Source: Bifidobacterium breve | GTDB taxonomy: Bacteria; Actinomycetota; Thermoleophilia; Solirubrobacterales; Solirubrobacteraceae | DNA: 64,000 nt | Reading direction: 5' to 3' | Assembly: GCA_945878865.1 (NCBI GenBank) | Contig: CAMCUD010000006.1 | Span: forward strand, 1 to 64,000 | Shown here: in pieces, positions 51,180 through 61,500 of the stretch | Position numbering within the stretch: the first letter of the stretch is position 1 | Layout of the letters: every line of letters starts with the position of its first letter | Made by a program: the position numbers and the translations under genes | The notes under the pieces: model-generated | The model's database searches: none | Seen by the model: the letters and a program-made list of their open reading frames with translations, nothing else | What the model was told of the DNA's origin: nothing

Positions 51180-52156
51180 GCGTCGCGCAGCTCCGCCGCG
51201 GCCTGCTCGGGCGCGACGATGTTCAGGTGCACACCGGCGCCGAGCTCGAGCCCGGCGAGGTGGGTGAGACGGGGGACGATGTCGATGCGCCAGCAGAACC
51301 GTTCGGCCCCGGACGGCGCCGTGCGGACCCAGAGGTTCAGCGGCGGATTGCACCCGAATCGCCGCTGCAGGCGCGACAGCGCGTCGTGGAGCATCGCGGC
51401 GCCGAGTGGACCGTCCTCCTCGAACGCCGCCCGGGTGTCGCGCGGGACGAGCATGAGCTGGAACGGCAGGCGCGAGCCGTACGGCGCGAGGACGACCGCC
51501 TCCTCGTCATAGGCGACGAGCCGCACGCGCTGGCGGACCTCGTGCTGGAGCAGGTCGGCGAGGAGGTTGCCGCCCATCGTGCGGGTCGCGTACGCGCCGA
51601 AGCGCTCGCGTTCACGGGCGATGCCGGCGGGGACGAAGTCCAGCGCGTAGAGCTGCGCGTGCGTGTGGGGAAGGGACGCGCCGCCCTCGCGCCGCTCGTT
51701 GACGATGAGGTGCCGGCACGCCGCGCCCGCGTGCGCGCGCATGCGCGTGCGCCACATTCCCATCGCGGTCGCGACCTGCTCGACGGAGAGGTCGGCGAGG
51801 CTCAGCACCGGGTCGGGCGCGTTGATGATGACCTCGTGCGCGCCGGTCGCCGGGAACGCCTGGAAGAGGTCGGGCTCGGCGTGCGGCTCGGGGGCCGGTG
51901 AGGCCGGGTCCAGCGCCGGGTAGAGGTTCGGCACGACCCGGACGGTCCAGCCGGGCGTGTCCGGCGCGCTGCCGTCGGGCCGCACGGCGTCCACCTCGGG
52001 CGGTGTGCGGTCCTCGTGGCCGGGGGCGAACGGGTCGGCGTCCACGTCGATCGGGTCGGCTGGCATGGCCGACAGCCCGCCGCCGGGCCGTGTCGCGCGG
52101 TCACCCGCGACGATCGTCTTCAGCCCCGTGATCGGGTCGACGCGGACCTCAGGCAA
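51176..52156 (-). CDS. GalT-like nucleotidyltransferase (HIT superfamily)
   Basis: 326 residues. VRVDPITGLKTIVAGDRATRP start and catalytic SLPHTHAQLYAL, where the second His of the His-x-His pair is the expected nucleotidylated residue. The C-terminal FHWHIEI-like segment of relatives reads FCWRIDIVPRLT, losing both histidines. Could be galactose-1-phosphate uridylyltransferase or a related sugar/dinucleotide phosphorylase. No galK or galE nearby. TTG start. Confidence 0.8.
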   Translation of the reverse strand: MPEVRVDPITGLKTIVAGDRATRPGGGLSAMPADPIDVDADPFAPGHEDRTPPEVDAVRPDGSAPDTPGWTVRVVPNLYPALDPASPAPEPHAEPDLFQAFPATGAHEVIINAPDPVLSLADLSVEQVATAMGMWRTRMRAHAGAACRHLIVNERREGGASLPHTHAQLYALDFVPAGIARERERFGAYATRTMGGNLLADLLQHEVRQRVRLVAYDEEAVVLAPYGSRLPFQLMLVPRDTRAAFEEDGPLGAAMLHDALSRLQRRFGCNPPLNLWVRTAPSGAERFCWRIDIVPRLTHLAGLELGAGVHLNIVAPEQAAAELRDA

Positions 52157-52580
52157 GCCGGCGCTCCATGCTGATGTGCTCGATCCCGGCGTCGTCGTAC
52201 GTGTCGCCGAACGCGACGTAGCCGGCCGATTCGTAGAGCGGCATCGCGTAGGTCTGTGCGCTGAGCACGAGCCGGTGGGCCCGCCATTCCCGCGCGCGGC
52301 GCTCGGCCTCGTCGAGCATGGCGGCGGCGATGCCGCGCCTGCGCGCCGACTGCGCGACGACGAGGCGGCCGAACTTCACCGTGTCGCCCACACGCAGGAG
52401 GCGGCACGTGGAGATGACCGCGTCGTCCTCCACGGCGACGAGGTGCAGCGCGTCGGCGTCATGCTCGTCGAGCTCGAGCTCCACAGGGACGCCCTGCTCG
52501 TCGCAGAACACCGCGAAACGCAGGTCGAACGCGGCGCGCAGCTCCTCCGGCGTGTCGGGTTCGCGGATCGCGACGCTCAC
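52149..52580 (-). CDS. GNAT-family N-acetyltransferase
   Basis: 143 residues. Acetyl-CoA pyrophosphate loop in VAQSARRRGIAAAMLDEAERRA, N-terminal LRFAVFCDEQGVP resembling the ElaA subgroup, and YESAGYVAFGD at the C-terminus. Substrate unknown. GTG start, overlaps both neighbours. Confidence 0.87.
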   Translation of the reverse strand: MSVAIREPDTPEELRAAFDLRFAVFCDEQGVPVELELDEHDADALHLVAVEDDAVISTCRLLRVGDTVKFGRLVVAQSARRRGIAAAMLDEAERRAREWRAHRLVLSAQTYAMPLYESAGYVAFGDTYDDAGIEHISMERRLA

Positions 52581-53179
52581 GATCCCCCCTTCACCGCATA
52601 CCGGCGGACGTCCTCGCGCAGCTTGTCCACGGACGCGTACGCGCCCTGGTGCAGGTAGGCGAGCTTGCCGGTCTCGTCGTAGAAGGCGGTGGACGGCAGT
52701 CCCTGCACGCCGAGATCCGCGCGGACCTTCGTCCGCGGGTCCTCGATCGAGGGGTACGGCATGAAGAACTCCTGCGCCGTCTTCTCAGCGGCCGCGCGGC
52801 TGTCGCCGACGTCGACGCCGAGGAACGCCACGCGCTTGCCCTCCTCCGAGGAGACCTGCTGGAGGAACGGCAGCTCGAACCGGCACGGCCCGCACCAGGA
52901 CGCCCACAGGTTCACGACGACCGGAAACCCGCGCAGCGACTTCAGCTTCGCCTCGTAGCGCTCCAGCCCGCCGGGCAGGAGCTCGCTGCCCTGCGCGTGC
53001 AGCGCCGCCAGGCGCGGCGGAGCCGGAGGCGGCGACTCCAGCGGCTCCATGACCTGCTCCTTCGTGAGCTTCGCGCCGGGCTTGGCCTCGCCCTTGTCGT
53101 CGGCGGCCTGACGCAGCCCGACCACGAGCACGACGACGAGGAGCACGGCGGCGGCGGTGATGATGAGGGCACGGCGCAC
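52577..53179 (-). CDS. TlpA/ResA-like thiol-disulfide protein
   Basis: 200 residues. N-terminal membrane anchor (about 3-22), then an extracytoplasmic thioredoxin fold with CxxC in ASWCGPCRFELPFLQQV and cis-Pro in GVQGLPSTAF. Typically keeps apocytochrome or other exported cysteines reduced. First gene of the eight-gene minus-strand run. GTG start. Confidence 0.9.
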   Translation of the reverse strand: MRRALIITAAAVLLVVVLVVGLRQAADDKGEAKPGAKLTKEQVMEPLESPPPAPPRLAALHAQGSELLPGGLERYEAKLKSLRGFPVVVNLWASWCGPCRFELPFLQQVSSEEGKRVAFLGVDVGDSRAAAEKTAQEFFMPYPSIEDPRTKVRADLGVQGLPSTAFYDETGKLAYLHQGAYASVDKLREDVRRYAVKGGS

Positions 53180-53185
53180 CCTCTG

Positions 53186-53191
53186 AGCATC
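53186..53191 (-). promoter_or_regulatory. -10-like box GATGCT before TlpA gene
   Basis: GATGCT on the minus strand, 6 nt before the GTG at 53179, identical to the box before the VOC gene. Confidence 0.35.
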
Positions 53192-53227
53192 GCAGGGTCC
53201 GCTCCCGCGACGTCCGCGCGTGTGCGA

Positions 53228-53362
53228 TATATTGCGAGGCAGCCCGCAGGGGGGTCGCTGTCTCGGAACCCCCGCGCACGTTCCGGTGTGAGCCGGAAAT
53301 CTGAGGGTCCAGCGCCGAACGAGAGAGCGGCGCGCTGTCTATCGCAACAAGGAAGCCGACTG
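53228..53362 (+). promoter_or_regulatory. Promoter and structured 5' leader of the helicase gene
   Basis: TATATT (53228-53233) is the best -10 box of the window. The roughly 120-nt leader can fold into three hairpins in a row: CGC-AG-GGGGG with CCCCC-GCG (53245-53276), TTCCGG/CCGGAA (53281-53298) and GCGCCG/CGGCGC (53312-53333). AAGGA follows at 53349, 9 nt before the GTG. Neighbouring genes are mostly leaderless, so this leader is exceptional and probably regulatory. Confidence 0.5.
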
Positions 53363-56300
53363 GTGGCTGAGTCCACGCCAGTGGCCGATCCGGCCACGAG
53401 CCTGCCGAGTGACGACCAGATCGCTCGTGCGGAGAAGTTCGCGCATGAGGAGTTCCTCCACGCAGGGGAAGACCCCGCGGAGGCGCTCGCCCCTGGCTCC
53501 GCCCGCCGGCGCGCCCTCGACTGGGCGCTGTACGAGATCGACCAGGGCCGCAAGGTCCCGTCGGAGAAGTGGCGGCGCAAGTGGTCGCTGCTGCTCGGCC
53601 TCGAGCGCGTGCTCTCCGACGACGAGCCGAAGCTCGCCGACGGCACGACGCTCAACCCGCACCAGGTCGATGCGCTGTCCGGCACGCTCGCCGCGCTGCT
53701 GACCGAGGCGCAGAAGAGCGAGGACGGCGACGCCGAGTACGCCGACATCGAGACGGCCGCGCCTGTCCTCTCGGTCGAGGAGGAGCTCGTCCTCGAGGAC
53801 GACCCCGAGCTCGCCGACATCGAGGACCTCGAGGAGCTCGACGAGGACGAGCCCGAGCCCGAGCCCGAGGACGACGAGGACGTCGACGCCGCCGCGGCCG
53901 CCGACGAGGAGCAGCTCGAGGAGCAGCCCGACGACCCGAACGCGCACAAGCGCTTCTGGTTCGAGCACGCGACGGGCGCCGGCAAGACGGTCGCCGCGAT
54001 GGGCTTCGTCGCCGCGTCGCGCACCGGCGGCGTCCTGATCCTCACCCACCGCCGCAACCTCGTCGACCAGTTCAACGACGAGCTGAAGACCCGCGGCTAC
54101 AGCAAGCGCATCAGCCGGCCGCTGCTCGAGGGCGAGCAGGACAACGCGACGGGCCCGGTGACCGTCGAGACCTACCAGTGGTTCGTGCGCAACGCGGGCA
54201 AGATCAGCTCGGCGTACACGGTCGTCATCTGCGACGAGGCGCACACCGCGCTGGGCGAGAAGACCGCCGCCGCGATCCGCGACTGGACGGGCCCCGTCTT
54301 CATCGGCATGACCGCGACGGGCGCGCTCATCGCCCGCCACGTCACCGACCTCTTCCCGACGCAGACGTCGCGCTTCGATCTCGCGCAGGCCGCGCGCCGT
54401 GGCGTCATCGCGCCGCTGCGCTGCGTGCGGATCCCGCCGGGAGCGAACGTCCGCTCGATCGCGAAGGTCCCGTTGCGCCGCGGCGAGGTCGACGTCGAGT
54501 TCGACCAGGAGCTGCTGGCCGAGGTCCTCGACATCGATCCGTTCAACCGCGCGATCGCGCAGGTCTACAAGTCGCGCTTCGCCGGCGTGCCTGGCGTCGT
54601 CTACGCCGCGGGCGTCAAGCACGCGTACAACGTCGCCGAGGCGTTCCGTGACGAGGGGCTGAAGGCCCAGGCCGTCTCGGGTGAGACGCCCAAGCGCGAG
54701 CTGGCGAAGATCCTCGCCGACTACGAGAAGGGCAAGATCGACGTCCTCGTCAACGCCCAGCTGCTCGCCGAGGGCTGGAACTCGCCGCGCGCCACGGTCT
54801 GCATGCACCTCGCGCCGACGGCGTCGAAGCGCATCTACCAGCAGCGGGTCGGCCGCGTGACGCGCCGCCAGCCGGGCAAGGAGGCGGGCATCGTCGTCGA
54901 CTTCGTCCACCAGGCGACGAAGAACGACGACCCGATCGTCACCCTGCACTCCCTGCTCGACCGCGAGGTCTACCGGGGCGGCGCGATCGTCGTCGGCCCC
55001 GTGCGCCGCGGCCGCGGCCGCCGGGTGCGCGTCGAGCGCCGGGTCATCCCCGTCGTCGCCGACGAGCTGCGCCGGATCGAGGTCTTCGAGCGTGAGCTGT
55101 GGCGCATCGCCGTCGAGCATCTCGAGTACGGCGAGCAGGTCCAGTGGGCGGCGCTGGCCGGCGCCCGGGTCGCGCCGAGCGGCTGGCGCCGCGCCCGCGC
55201 GATGCTGCACTTCGACCGCGAGGGCGCGCTGAAGCGCGCGTTCCTGCTCACGGCCGTCCAGCGCAACAAGAACCCGCAGCTGCGCATCCGCGCGCTCCAG
55301 GAGATCGCCGCGTCGCGCGACGCCGAGGCGTTCAGCCTGGCGATCGACGAGATCGGCAAGTGGCCGCGCGAGGACCGCCGCGAGGGCACGAAGGTCATGC
55401 TTCAGGCGCTCGCCGAGAAGCGCATCGGCCGCCGCGACCAGGCGAACCAGTGGATCTGGCAGCTGGCGTCCTACACGAGCGAGCTGCACGAGGAGTACGC
55501 CGTCCAGCGCTGGCCGGAGACCAAGCGCCTGCTCGGCCTGCTCGTCAACTCGTCCGGCCAGGCGCACGCGCGCAACGCGCGGCGCCTCGTGCACGCCGCG
55601 CGCGACCAGGACCGCCGGCTCTCCGCCGCGATCCTCGCCGCCGCTCGCGCGCACACGCCGGAGGCCGAGGAGGTCCTGCGCGGCGCCCGCACGCGCCTGG
55701 CGCGCAAGCCGGGCGCGCTCAGCCGCGAGCTCCTGCGCAACTTCCCCAAGCGCGGCCGGCGCGGCAAGCGCAAGCGCGGGAAGAAGGGCGGCGAGGACGG
55801 GTCCACCACGGAGCTGCTGGAGGTCGGCGCGTCCACGACGACCGAGGAGGGCACGGGCCGCAGCAAGCGCTCGCGCTCGCGGTCGCGCCGTGCTCGCGCC
55901 AAGCGCGCCCGTGAGGCCGCCGAGGCGGCGAAGCAGTCGTCCTTCACCCGGTCGCGCCGTCCGCGGTCGCCGCAGGTACGCGCTGCGCTCATCGCGTCGC
56001 TGCAGCCCGCCGAGGCCGCGCCGCAGGAGCCCAAAGCGGAGTCCGGAGTCGCCGAGCAGCCGAAGGCCGAGCAGGCGAAGAAGCCGCGCGCGCGACGCAA
56101 GCCCGCGGCCAAGAAGCAGGCAGACAAGGCCGTGGCCGAGGCGCGGCCGGCCGAGGACACGCCCGCCGAGAAGAAGCCGGCCGCCAAGCGCAAGCCGGCC
56201 TCCCGTTCCAGGGCGAAGAAGAAGCCCGTCGACGAGCAGGCGGCGGTGGCGGCGATCGGCGCCGCGGCCGAGCTGCTGCACGGCGGCGGGTCGCGCCCGG

Positions 56301-56380
56301 ACGGCGACGGTGACGGCAGCGGCGGCGGGGCCAAGCCCGTCGTGAGCGTGCCGGACGCCGACGCCCAGGACGCCGCGTAG
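53363..56380 (+). CDS. Superfamily II DEAD/DEAH-box helicase with acidic insert and basic tail
   Basis: 1005 residues. An N-terminal helical domain, a very acidic stretch (about 117-195), then an SF2 core with Walker A ATGAGKT (about 203-209), DEAH box VVICDEAH, motif III GMTATG and motif VI QQRVGRVTRR. A helical HEAT-like region follows (about 530-790). The last 200 residues are Lys/Arg/Ala-rich with KRGRRGKRKRGKKGG and RSRSRSRR clusters, like nucleic-acid-binding tails. Acts on DNA or RNA; not a known repair or restriction helicase. GTG start behind a structured leader. Confidence 0.85.
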   Translation: MAESTPVADPATSLPSDDQIARAEKFAHEEFLHAGEDPAEALAPGSARRRALDWALYEIDQGRKVPSEKWRRKWSLLLGLERVLSDDEPKLADGTTLNPHQVDALSGTLAALLTEAQKSEDGDAEYADIETAAPVLSVEEELVLEDDPELADIEDLEELDEDEPEPEPEDDEDVDAAAAADEEQLEEQPDDPNAHKRFWFEHATGAGKTVAAMGFVAASRTGGVLILTHRRNLVDQFNDELKTRGYSKRISRPLLEGEQDNATGPVTVETYQWFVRNAGKISSAYTVVICDEAHTALGEKTAAAIRDWTGPVFIGMTATGALIARHVTDLFPTQTSRFDLAQAARRGVIAPLRCVRIPPGANVRSIAKVPLRRGEVDVEFDQELLAEVLDIDPFNRAIAQVYKSRFAGVPGVVYAAGVKHAYNVAEAFRDEGLKAQAVSGETPKRELAKILADYEKGKIDVLVNAQLLAEGWNSPRATVCMHLAPTASKRIYQQRVGRVTRRQPGKEAGIVVDFVHQATKNDDPIVTLHSLLDREVYRGGAIVVGPVRRGRGRRVRVERRVIPVVADELRRIEVFERELWRIAVEHLEYGEQVQWAALAGARVAPSGWRRARAMLHFDREGALKRAFLLTAVQRNKNPQLRIRALQEIAASRDAEAFSLAIDEIGKWPREDRREGTKVMLQALAEKRIGRRDQANQWIWQLASYTSELHEEYAVQRWPETKRLLGLLVNSSGQAHARNARRLVHAARDQDRRLSAAILAAARAHTPEAEEVLRGARTRLARKPGALSRELLRNFPKRGRRGKRKRGKKGGEDGSTTELLEVGASTTTEEGTGRSKRSRSRSRRARAKRAREAAEAAKQSSFTRSRRPRSPQVRAALIASLQPAEAAPQEPKAESGVAEQPKAEQAKKPRARRKPAAKKQADKAVAEARPAEDTPAEKKPAAKRKPASRSRAKKKPVDEQAAVAAIGAAAELLHGGGSRPDGDGDGSGGGAKPVVSVPDADAQDAA

Positions 56381-56394
56381 CGCACGGCGCGCAT

Positions 56395-56400
56395 TAGGCT
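56395..56400 (+). promoter_or_regulatory. Leaderless -10 box, phosphodiesterase gene
   Basis: TAGGCT lies 8 nt before the ATG at 56409. Confidence 0.55.
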
Positions 56401-56408
56401 GCCGCGCC

Positions 56409-58478
56409 ATGCGGCGCACGCTGCACCGGGTTCCGCGCGTGGCGGGTCTGCTGGTCCTCCAGGCGCTCGTCCTGTGGGCGGTCGCGGGGATCCTCCCGTG
56501 GATCGCCGTCCCGTCGATCGGCGCCGCGCTGCTCGTGGTGGTGATCATCGGCGTGCTGCAGGTGGCGCTCTGGTCGCTGATCATCCGGCTGCTGCTGCCC
56601 GTGGCGGTCCTGACGTTCGGCCTGGCGTCGCTCTGGCTCTCGGCGGTCGTGGTCCGGTTCGCGGTCTACGCCGTCGACGGGGACATCCCCGGGTGGGGCG
56701 GGGCGATCGCGGTGGCGTTCGCGCTCGCCGCGTCGTCGATGCTCGCCGGGCCGCTGTTCGGGCTCGACGGCGACGCGCGCAGCCTGCGGATCGTGCGCCG
56801 CCGGGTGCGCAGGCTGCGCGACACGCACCGGACCGACGTGCCCGGGGTGATCCTGTTCGAGATCGACGGGCTCGGGGAGGGCGTCCTGCGCGAGGCGATC
56901 GCCGCCGGTCATGTCCCGACGATCGCGCGATGGCTCGAGGACGGGTCGCACCGCATCCAGCCGTGGGAATGCGACCTGAGCTCGCAGACGGGCGCCAGCC
57001 AGGCCGGCCTCCTGCTCGGCAGCAACGACGACATGCCCGGCTTCCGCTGGTACGAGCGCGACACCGGGCGGCTCATGGTCTCCAACCATCCCAAGGACGC
57101 GGCGGAGATCGAGCGGCGGCACAGCACGGGGCACGGACTGCTCGCCGACGGCGGCACGAGCCGCGGCAACCTCGTCTCGGGCGACGCGCCGCGCGCCTCG
57201 GCGACGATGTCGGTCGTCCGCGATCGCGCGCGGTCGCGGTCCGGCGAGTTCTTCGCGTACTTCGCCGACGCCCACGGGCTGCTGCGCAGCCTGGCGCTCG
57301 CGGTCGGCGACATGGCCGAGGAGAAGGTGTGGGCGCGACGGCAGCGGCGCAGTGGCGCCGATCACGTCGACCGCGGCGGCGTCTACCCGCTCATCCGGGC
57401 CGTTATCACGGTGCTGATGCGCGACATCAACACGGCCACGCTCATGGCCGACATCGTCGAGGGGGTGCCGGTGTCCTACGCGACGTACGTTGGCTACGAC
57501 GAGGTCGCGCACCATTCCGGCATCGCCGAGCCAGACGCGTTCGCCGTCCTGCGCCGCCACGACAAGCAGCTCGCACGGCTCGAGCGGGCCGTCGCGCTGG
57601 CGCCGCGCCCGTACCACCTCGTCGTCCTCTCCGATCACGGTCAGACGGCCGGCCGCCCGTTCCGCCAGCGCTGCGGCCAGACGCTCGAGGAGGTCGTGCG
57701 CGGGGCGATCGAGCGCGGGCGCGTCGCGGCGCCGCCTCCGGTTCCCGAGGCGTGGGGCGCGGTCGGCGCGTGGCTCGGCGAGCTGCGCGCGGTGGAGTCC
57801 GCGGGCGGCCGCGTGGTCCGCCGGCTCACCGAGGGCCGTGCGGCCGATGATCGCGTGCTCGTCGGGCCCGAGCGCGAGGCCGCCGCGGAGGAGGCCGCGC
57901 TCGAGCGGGCCGCCGAGCGCCCGGAGCTGCTCGTCCTCGCGTCAGGCTGCCTCGGCCTCGTCTACTTCCCTCGGGCGACCCTGCGGCTGACCGCCGAGGA
58001 GATCCGGCGCGACCAGCCCGGCCTGCTCGTCACGCTCGCGCAGCACCCCGAGATCGGCTGGCTCATGGTCCGCACCCAGGAGTACGGCGCGGTCGTGCTC
58101 GGCGCCGGCGGGAGTCACCGCCTGCACGACGGGCACGTCGAGGGGGAGGACCCGCTGGCCGGCTACGGGGAGCACGCGGCCGCGCACCTGCGCCGCCACG
58201 ACGGGTTCGCCCACTGCCCGGACATCCTCGTCAACGGCCGGTACGACCCGGCTACGGGCGAGGTGGCGCCCTTCGAGGAGTTCATGGGCTCGCACGGCGG
58301 GCTCGGGGGCCCGCAGATGCAGCCGTTCGCGGTGGTGCCGTCGGCGTGGAGTGCCGCGGCCACGCCGATCGTGGGCTGCGCGGCGATGCACCAGCGCCTG
58401 CGCGGCTGGCTGCGCGAGACGACCTCGGGTGCTTCACCCGGCCGGGCCGCCGAGGGGGTTGGCGTGCCCGGCCGGTGA
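56409..58478 (+). CDS. Membrane-anchored alkaline-phosphatase-superfamily phosphodiesterase
   Basis: 689 residues. Four N-terminal membrane helices (about 10-120, holin/PhageHol_4-like), then a large type I phosphodiesterase domain: metal site FEIDGLGEGVLREAI, nucleophile region in DLSSQTGASQAGLLLG, VGYDEVAHHSG and LSDHGQT, with a late SHGGLGGPQ. Would hydrolyse phosphodiesters or pyrophosphates at the membrane, such as lipid or teichoic-type substrates. Confidence 0.85.
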   Translation: MRRTLHRVPRVAGLLVLQALVLWAVAGILPWIAVPSIGAALLVVVIIGVLQVALWSLIIRLLLPVAVLTFGLASLWLSAVVVRFAVYAVDGDIPGWGGAIAVAFALAASSMLAGPLFGLDGDARSLRIVRRRVRRLRDTHRTDVPGVILFEIDGLGEGVLREAIAAGHVPTIARWLEDGSHRIQPWECDLSSQTGASQAGLLLGSNDDMPGFRWYERDTGRLMVSNHPKDAAEIERRHSTGHGLLADGGTSRGNLVSGDAPRASATMSVVRDRARSRSGEFFAYFADAHGLLRSLALAVGDMAEEKVWARRQRRSGADHVDRGGVYPLIRAVITVLMRDINTATLMADIVEGVPVSYATYVGYDEVAHHSGIAEPDAFAVLRRHDKQLARLERAVALAPRPYHLVVLSDHGQTAGRPFRQRCGQTLEEVVRGAIERGRVAAPPPVPEAWGAVGAWLGELRAVESAGGRVVRRLTEGRAADDRVLVGPEREAAAEEAALERAAERPELLVLASGCLGLVYFPRATLRLTAEEIRRDQPGLLVTLAQHPEIGWLMVRTQEYGAVVLGAGGSHRLHDGHVEGEDPLAGYGEHAAAHLRRHDGFAHCPDILVNGRYDPATGEVAPFEEFMGSHGGLGGPQMQPFAVVPSAWSAAATPIVGCAAMHQRLRGWLRETTSGASPGRAAEGVGVPGR

Positions 58479-58488
58479 AGCTGACTCG

Positions 58489-58528
58489 GCCCCCGATCCG
58501 CCGCGTGTCCAGTCACGGCGGTGGGGGC
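58489..58528. terminator. Terminator between convergent genes
   Basis: GCCCCC (58489-58494) with GGGGGC (58523-58528), and inside it CCGCCG (58498-58503) with CGGCGG (58516-58521). Lies between the phosphodiesterase and the large secreted protein. Confidence 0.6.
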
Positions 58529-58557
58529 GCGAGCCGGTCCAACGTGGATCCCTGCGT

Positions 58558-61500
58558 CTAGCCCTGGGGGTTGGCAGCCGGCCGGGCCGTGACACGCAGG
58601 GACGGCCGGCGACCGTCTGCGAGGCTGCTCTGCAGCCTGAAGGTGAGCTTCGGGCGTCCGCGCGACCGCAGCCGCTTGGTCACCGCCAGGCCGCCCGGCT
58701 TCAGCCGGAGGCGCAGGACGGTGGCGGACTGCCCCTTGGGAACGCTCAGCGTGACGGTGGACCGCGTCACCTTCAGCGAGGCCTTCGACCCCTTCTTCAG
58801 GCCGGTGGAGCTCACCGTCACGAGCTTGCGGAGCTTCTTCGCGGACGCGAACGTCATCCCGCTCGGCAGCGTCAGCTTCGTCGAGGTGACCGCGGTGCGG
58901 CCGCCGACGATCCGCGCGTCGAGCGTCGGCTTGCCGTTGCCCAGCGCCCCGACCTTGATCGTCGCGCCGGGCGCGCAGTCGGGGATGTCGACGGACAGCG
59001 TCCGCTTCTTCGTCGCCCCGGTGAAGGACGCGAAGTCCGCGTCGATTGGCAGGGTCGGCGATGCGCACAGGTCACGCGAGGCCTGGATGAGGCCGCGCGT
59101 GCCGCCGTTGAGCGTGAGCGCGAACGTCGTCAGCGGCGTGTCCGGCAGGCCGGTGATCTCCGTGACGAGGCGTGTGCCCTGCTGCTTGACCTTGCCCGCC
59201 AGCGTGATCGAGAGCGGGCCCTTGAGGTCGACGCGCAACTCGGGGAGCGGCACGCCCGGCACCTGCACGAACGTCACGTTGCCCACGAGCTGCTGCGGGA
59301 TGAGCGGCGACTCGGCGACGGCGGAGCCGACCACGGCCTCCGGCTTGCACGTGCCGGCGTTGTAGTCGGCGATCGGGCACGAGCGCTTGATGCGCTCGAC
59401 GTCGATCGCGATGCCGTCCGGCAGCACGATGGCGACGCTCTTCGTGCCGCCCTGGCCCAGACCGGCGCCGACGCTCGTCTGCAGCTCGGGGTGACCGTTG
59501 ACCCCGACTTCGCTGCGCCCGCCGACGAGCTTCGCCGTCAGGGTCGGCTCGTACGGGACGTTCTCGCAGCCGGTCGCCTGGTAGGGCGCGGAGACGTCGG
59601 CGGTCTGGCCGAGGTCCGACGTCAGCGTGGCGGTGGTCGCCATCGGCGCGCAGCTCGTCGCGTTCAGGCCGAAGCCGTCACGGTCGAGCGTGAGCTTCAT
59701 CTGGCGCAGGTTCACGTCGATGCCGTACACCCGCTGCGGGATGTCCTTGACGACGATGTCCAGGCCGATGTCGGGCCGCACGACGATGCGGGCGAGCACC
59801 ACGAGGTTGCCGAAGTTCAGCGGGCCGAACTGGCCGGGGACCACGATCGAGAGGCCGGCGAGATCGCCGTCCTGCTGCGGCGCCGTCAGGTAGACGTTGC
59901 CGTCGATCGGCGCCGGGACCGGGCCGGCGCCGACGCGCACGGTGACGCCGCCCACGCGGCTCTCCGCGCCGCACTCACCAGCGGCCGCGGGCCCGACCGG
60001 GCACTGCTCGGCCGCGGTCAGGCGACCGGAGAAGCCCGCCGGCAGGTGGAACGTCGCGGCCTTCATGCGGGCCGAGCCACTCGGGCGGTTGAGGTCCGCG
60101 GTCAGCACCGTCGGCGATGCGGCCTGCGTCGTCTTCAGCGACGTCGCGAGCTCGGGGGCGAAGCCGCCGACGGCGTCGCAGCCCTTGTTGACGGTGATCT
60201 CGGCTGTCGGCCGGGCGGCGGCGCCGCCGTTGTCGGGCACGACGTCGGTGTAGCCCGACCGCGTGCCGCACGAGCGCGGCCCGGACACGATCGCCGTGTC
60301 GCCGCCGCGGAACGTCAGGCGGAACGAGGTGAACGGGACGGGCGGCAGGTTCTCGAGCTGCGTGCTGAGCTGGCCCGTGTTCGGGTCCGGCACGGTGATC
60401 GCCGAGAGCTTGATGCGCACGGCCTCGGGGGCATCCCCGGTCTGGGCGAAGATGAACAGCCGGATCGGCGACGCGCCCGGGCGCTGCTTGGCGAGGTACA
60501 CCACGCCCGAGAGCGGGTTGGCGATGAGCGGCGAGCTGAACACCACGGTGCCGACCTGCGAGCCGGCCGGGCAGTTCGACGGCGCCGTCGACGTGATCGC
60601 AAAGTCCTCGTCGGCGCAGCCCACGAAGCCGGGCTCTGACCCTGCGGCGCCCGAGAGCTCGTAGCCCTCCGGCAGGACGACGTTCGCCGTCTTGACGTGC
60701 GCCTGCGAAAGCTCACCGGACTTCTGGGCCGGGAACGTCATGCCCGCGGTGATCGCCCCCGGGCTGTCGGCGGCGTGATCGCCCTCGAGCAGCATGGAGG
60801 GGGTGAACTTCAGCTTGTCGCAGCCGGTGGGCTGGTAGCTCGTCGTCGCGGTCGACGTGCCGCCCTGGGCGGTGCCGATCTCGAGCTTCGTGGCGGCAGG
60901 TCGCGAGCAGTCCGTCGGGTTGACGACGAAGGGCGTCTTCAGCGAGGGATGGTCCTCCTTCGAGCCCCAGAGCTTGAGGTTGAAGCGGCGGATCTCGATC
61001 GGCAGCCCGATGAACGTGCGGGGCAGGCCGGTCGCGACGGCGTCGAGGCCGCCGTCGGCGCGGAGGGTCACGAGGGTCTCGACGCGCTGGACCGACGCGA
61101 GGCCGGCGAGCTGGAGCTGGACGCCGAGGCGCGCCGCCTCCTGGCCGCGCGGCTCGAGGTTGAAGATCTGGCCTTCGAGGATGTTCTCGGGGAGCGTGAT
61201 GAGCGTCTCGATGCGGCCGCTGGCCTCACCGACCTGCGTGCTCTTCGGGCAGCCGTTGGTCGAGGTGAAGGTCTTCAGGCTGCACAGCGGGGTCGCCGTG
61301 GCGCCGCCGACCTGGCCGGACGGGAGGGACATCTTGAGGTCCTTGACGTCATCGCCGCCGCCGAACCCGTCCCCGCCGCCGTCGAACGCCATCGCGACGC
61401 AGAGGTCCTTGTTCGCGCCGGCCTGCGACTCCGTCGCAGCAGACGTCGAGGTCGAGCAGGACGCGTTCGCCGCGACCGGCTTGGCGACCAGCCCGGTGAT

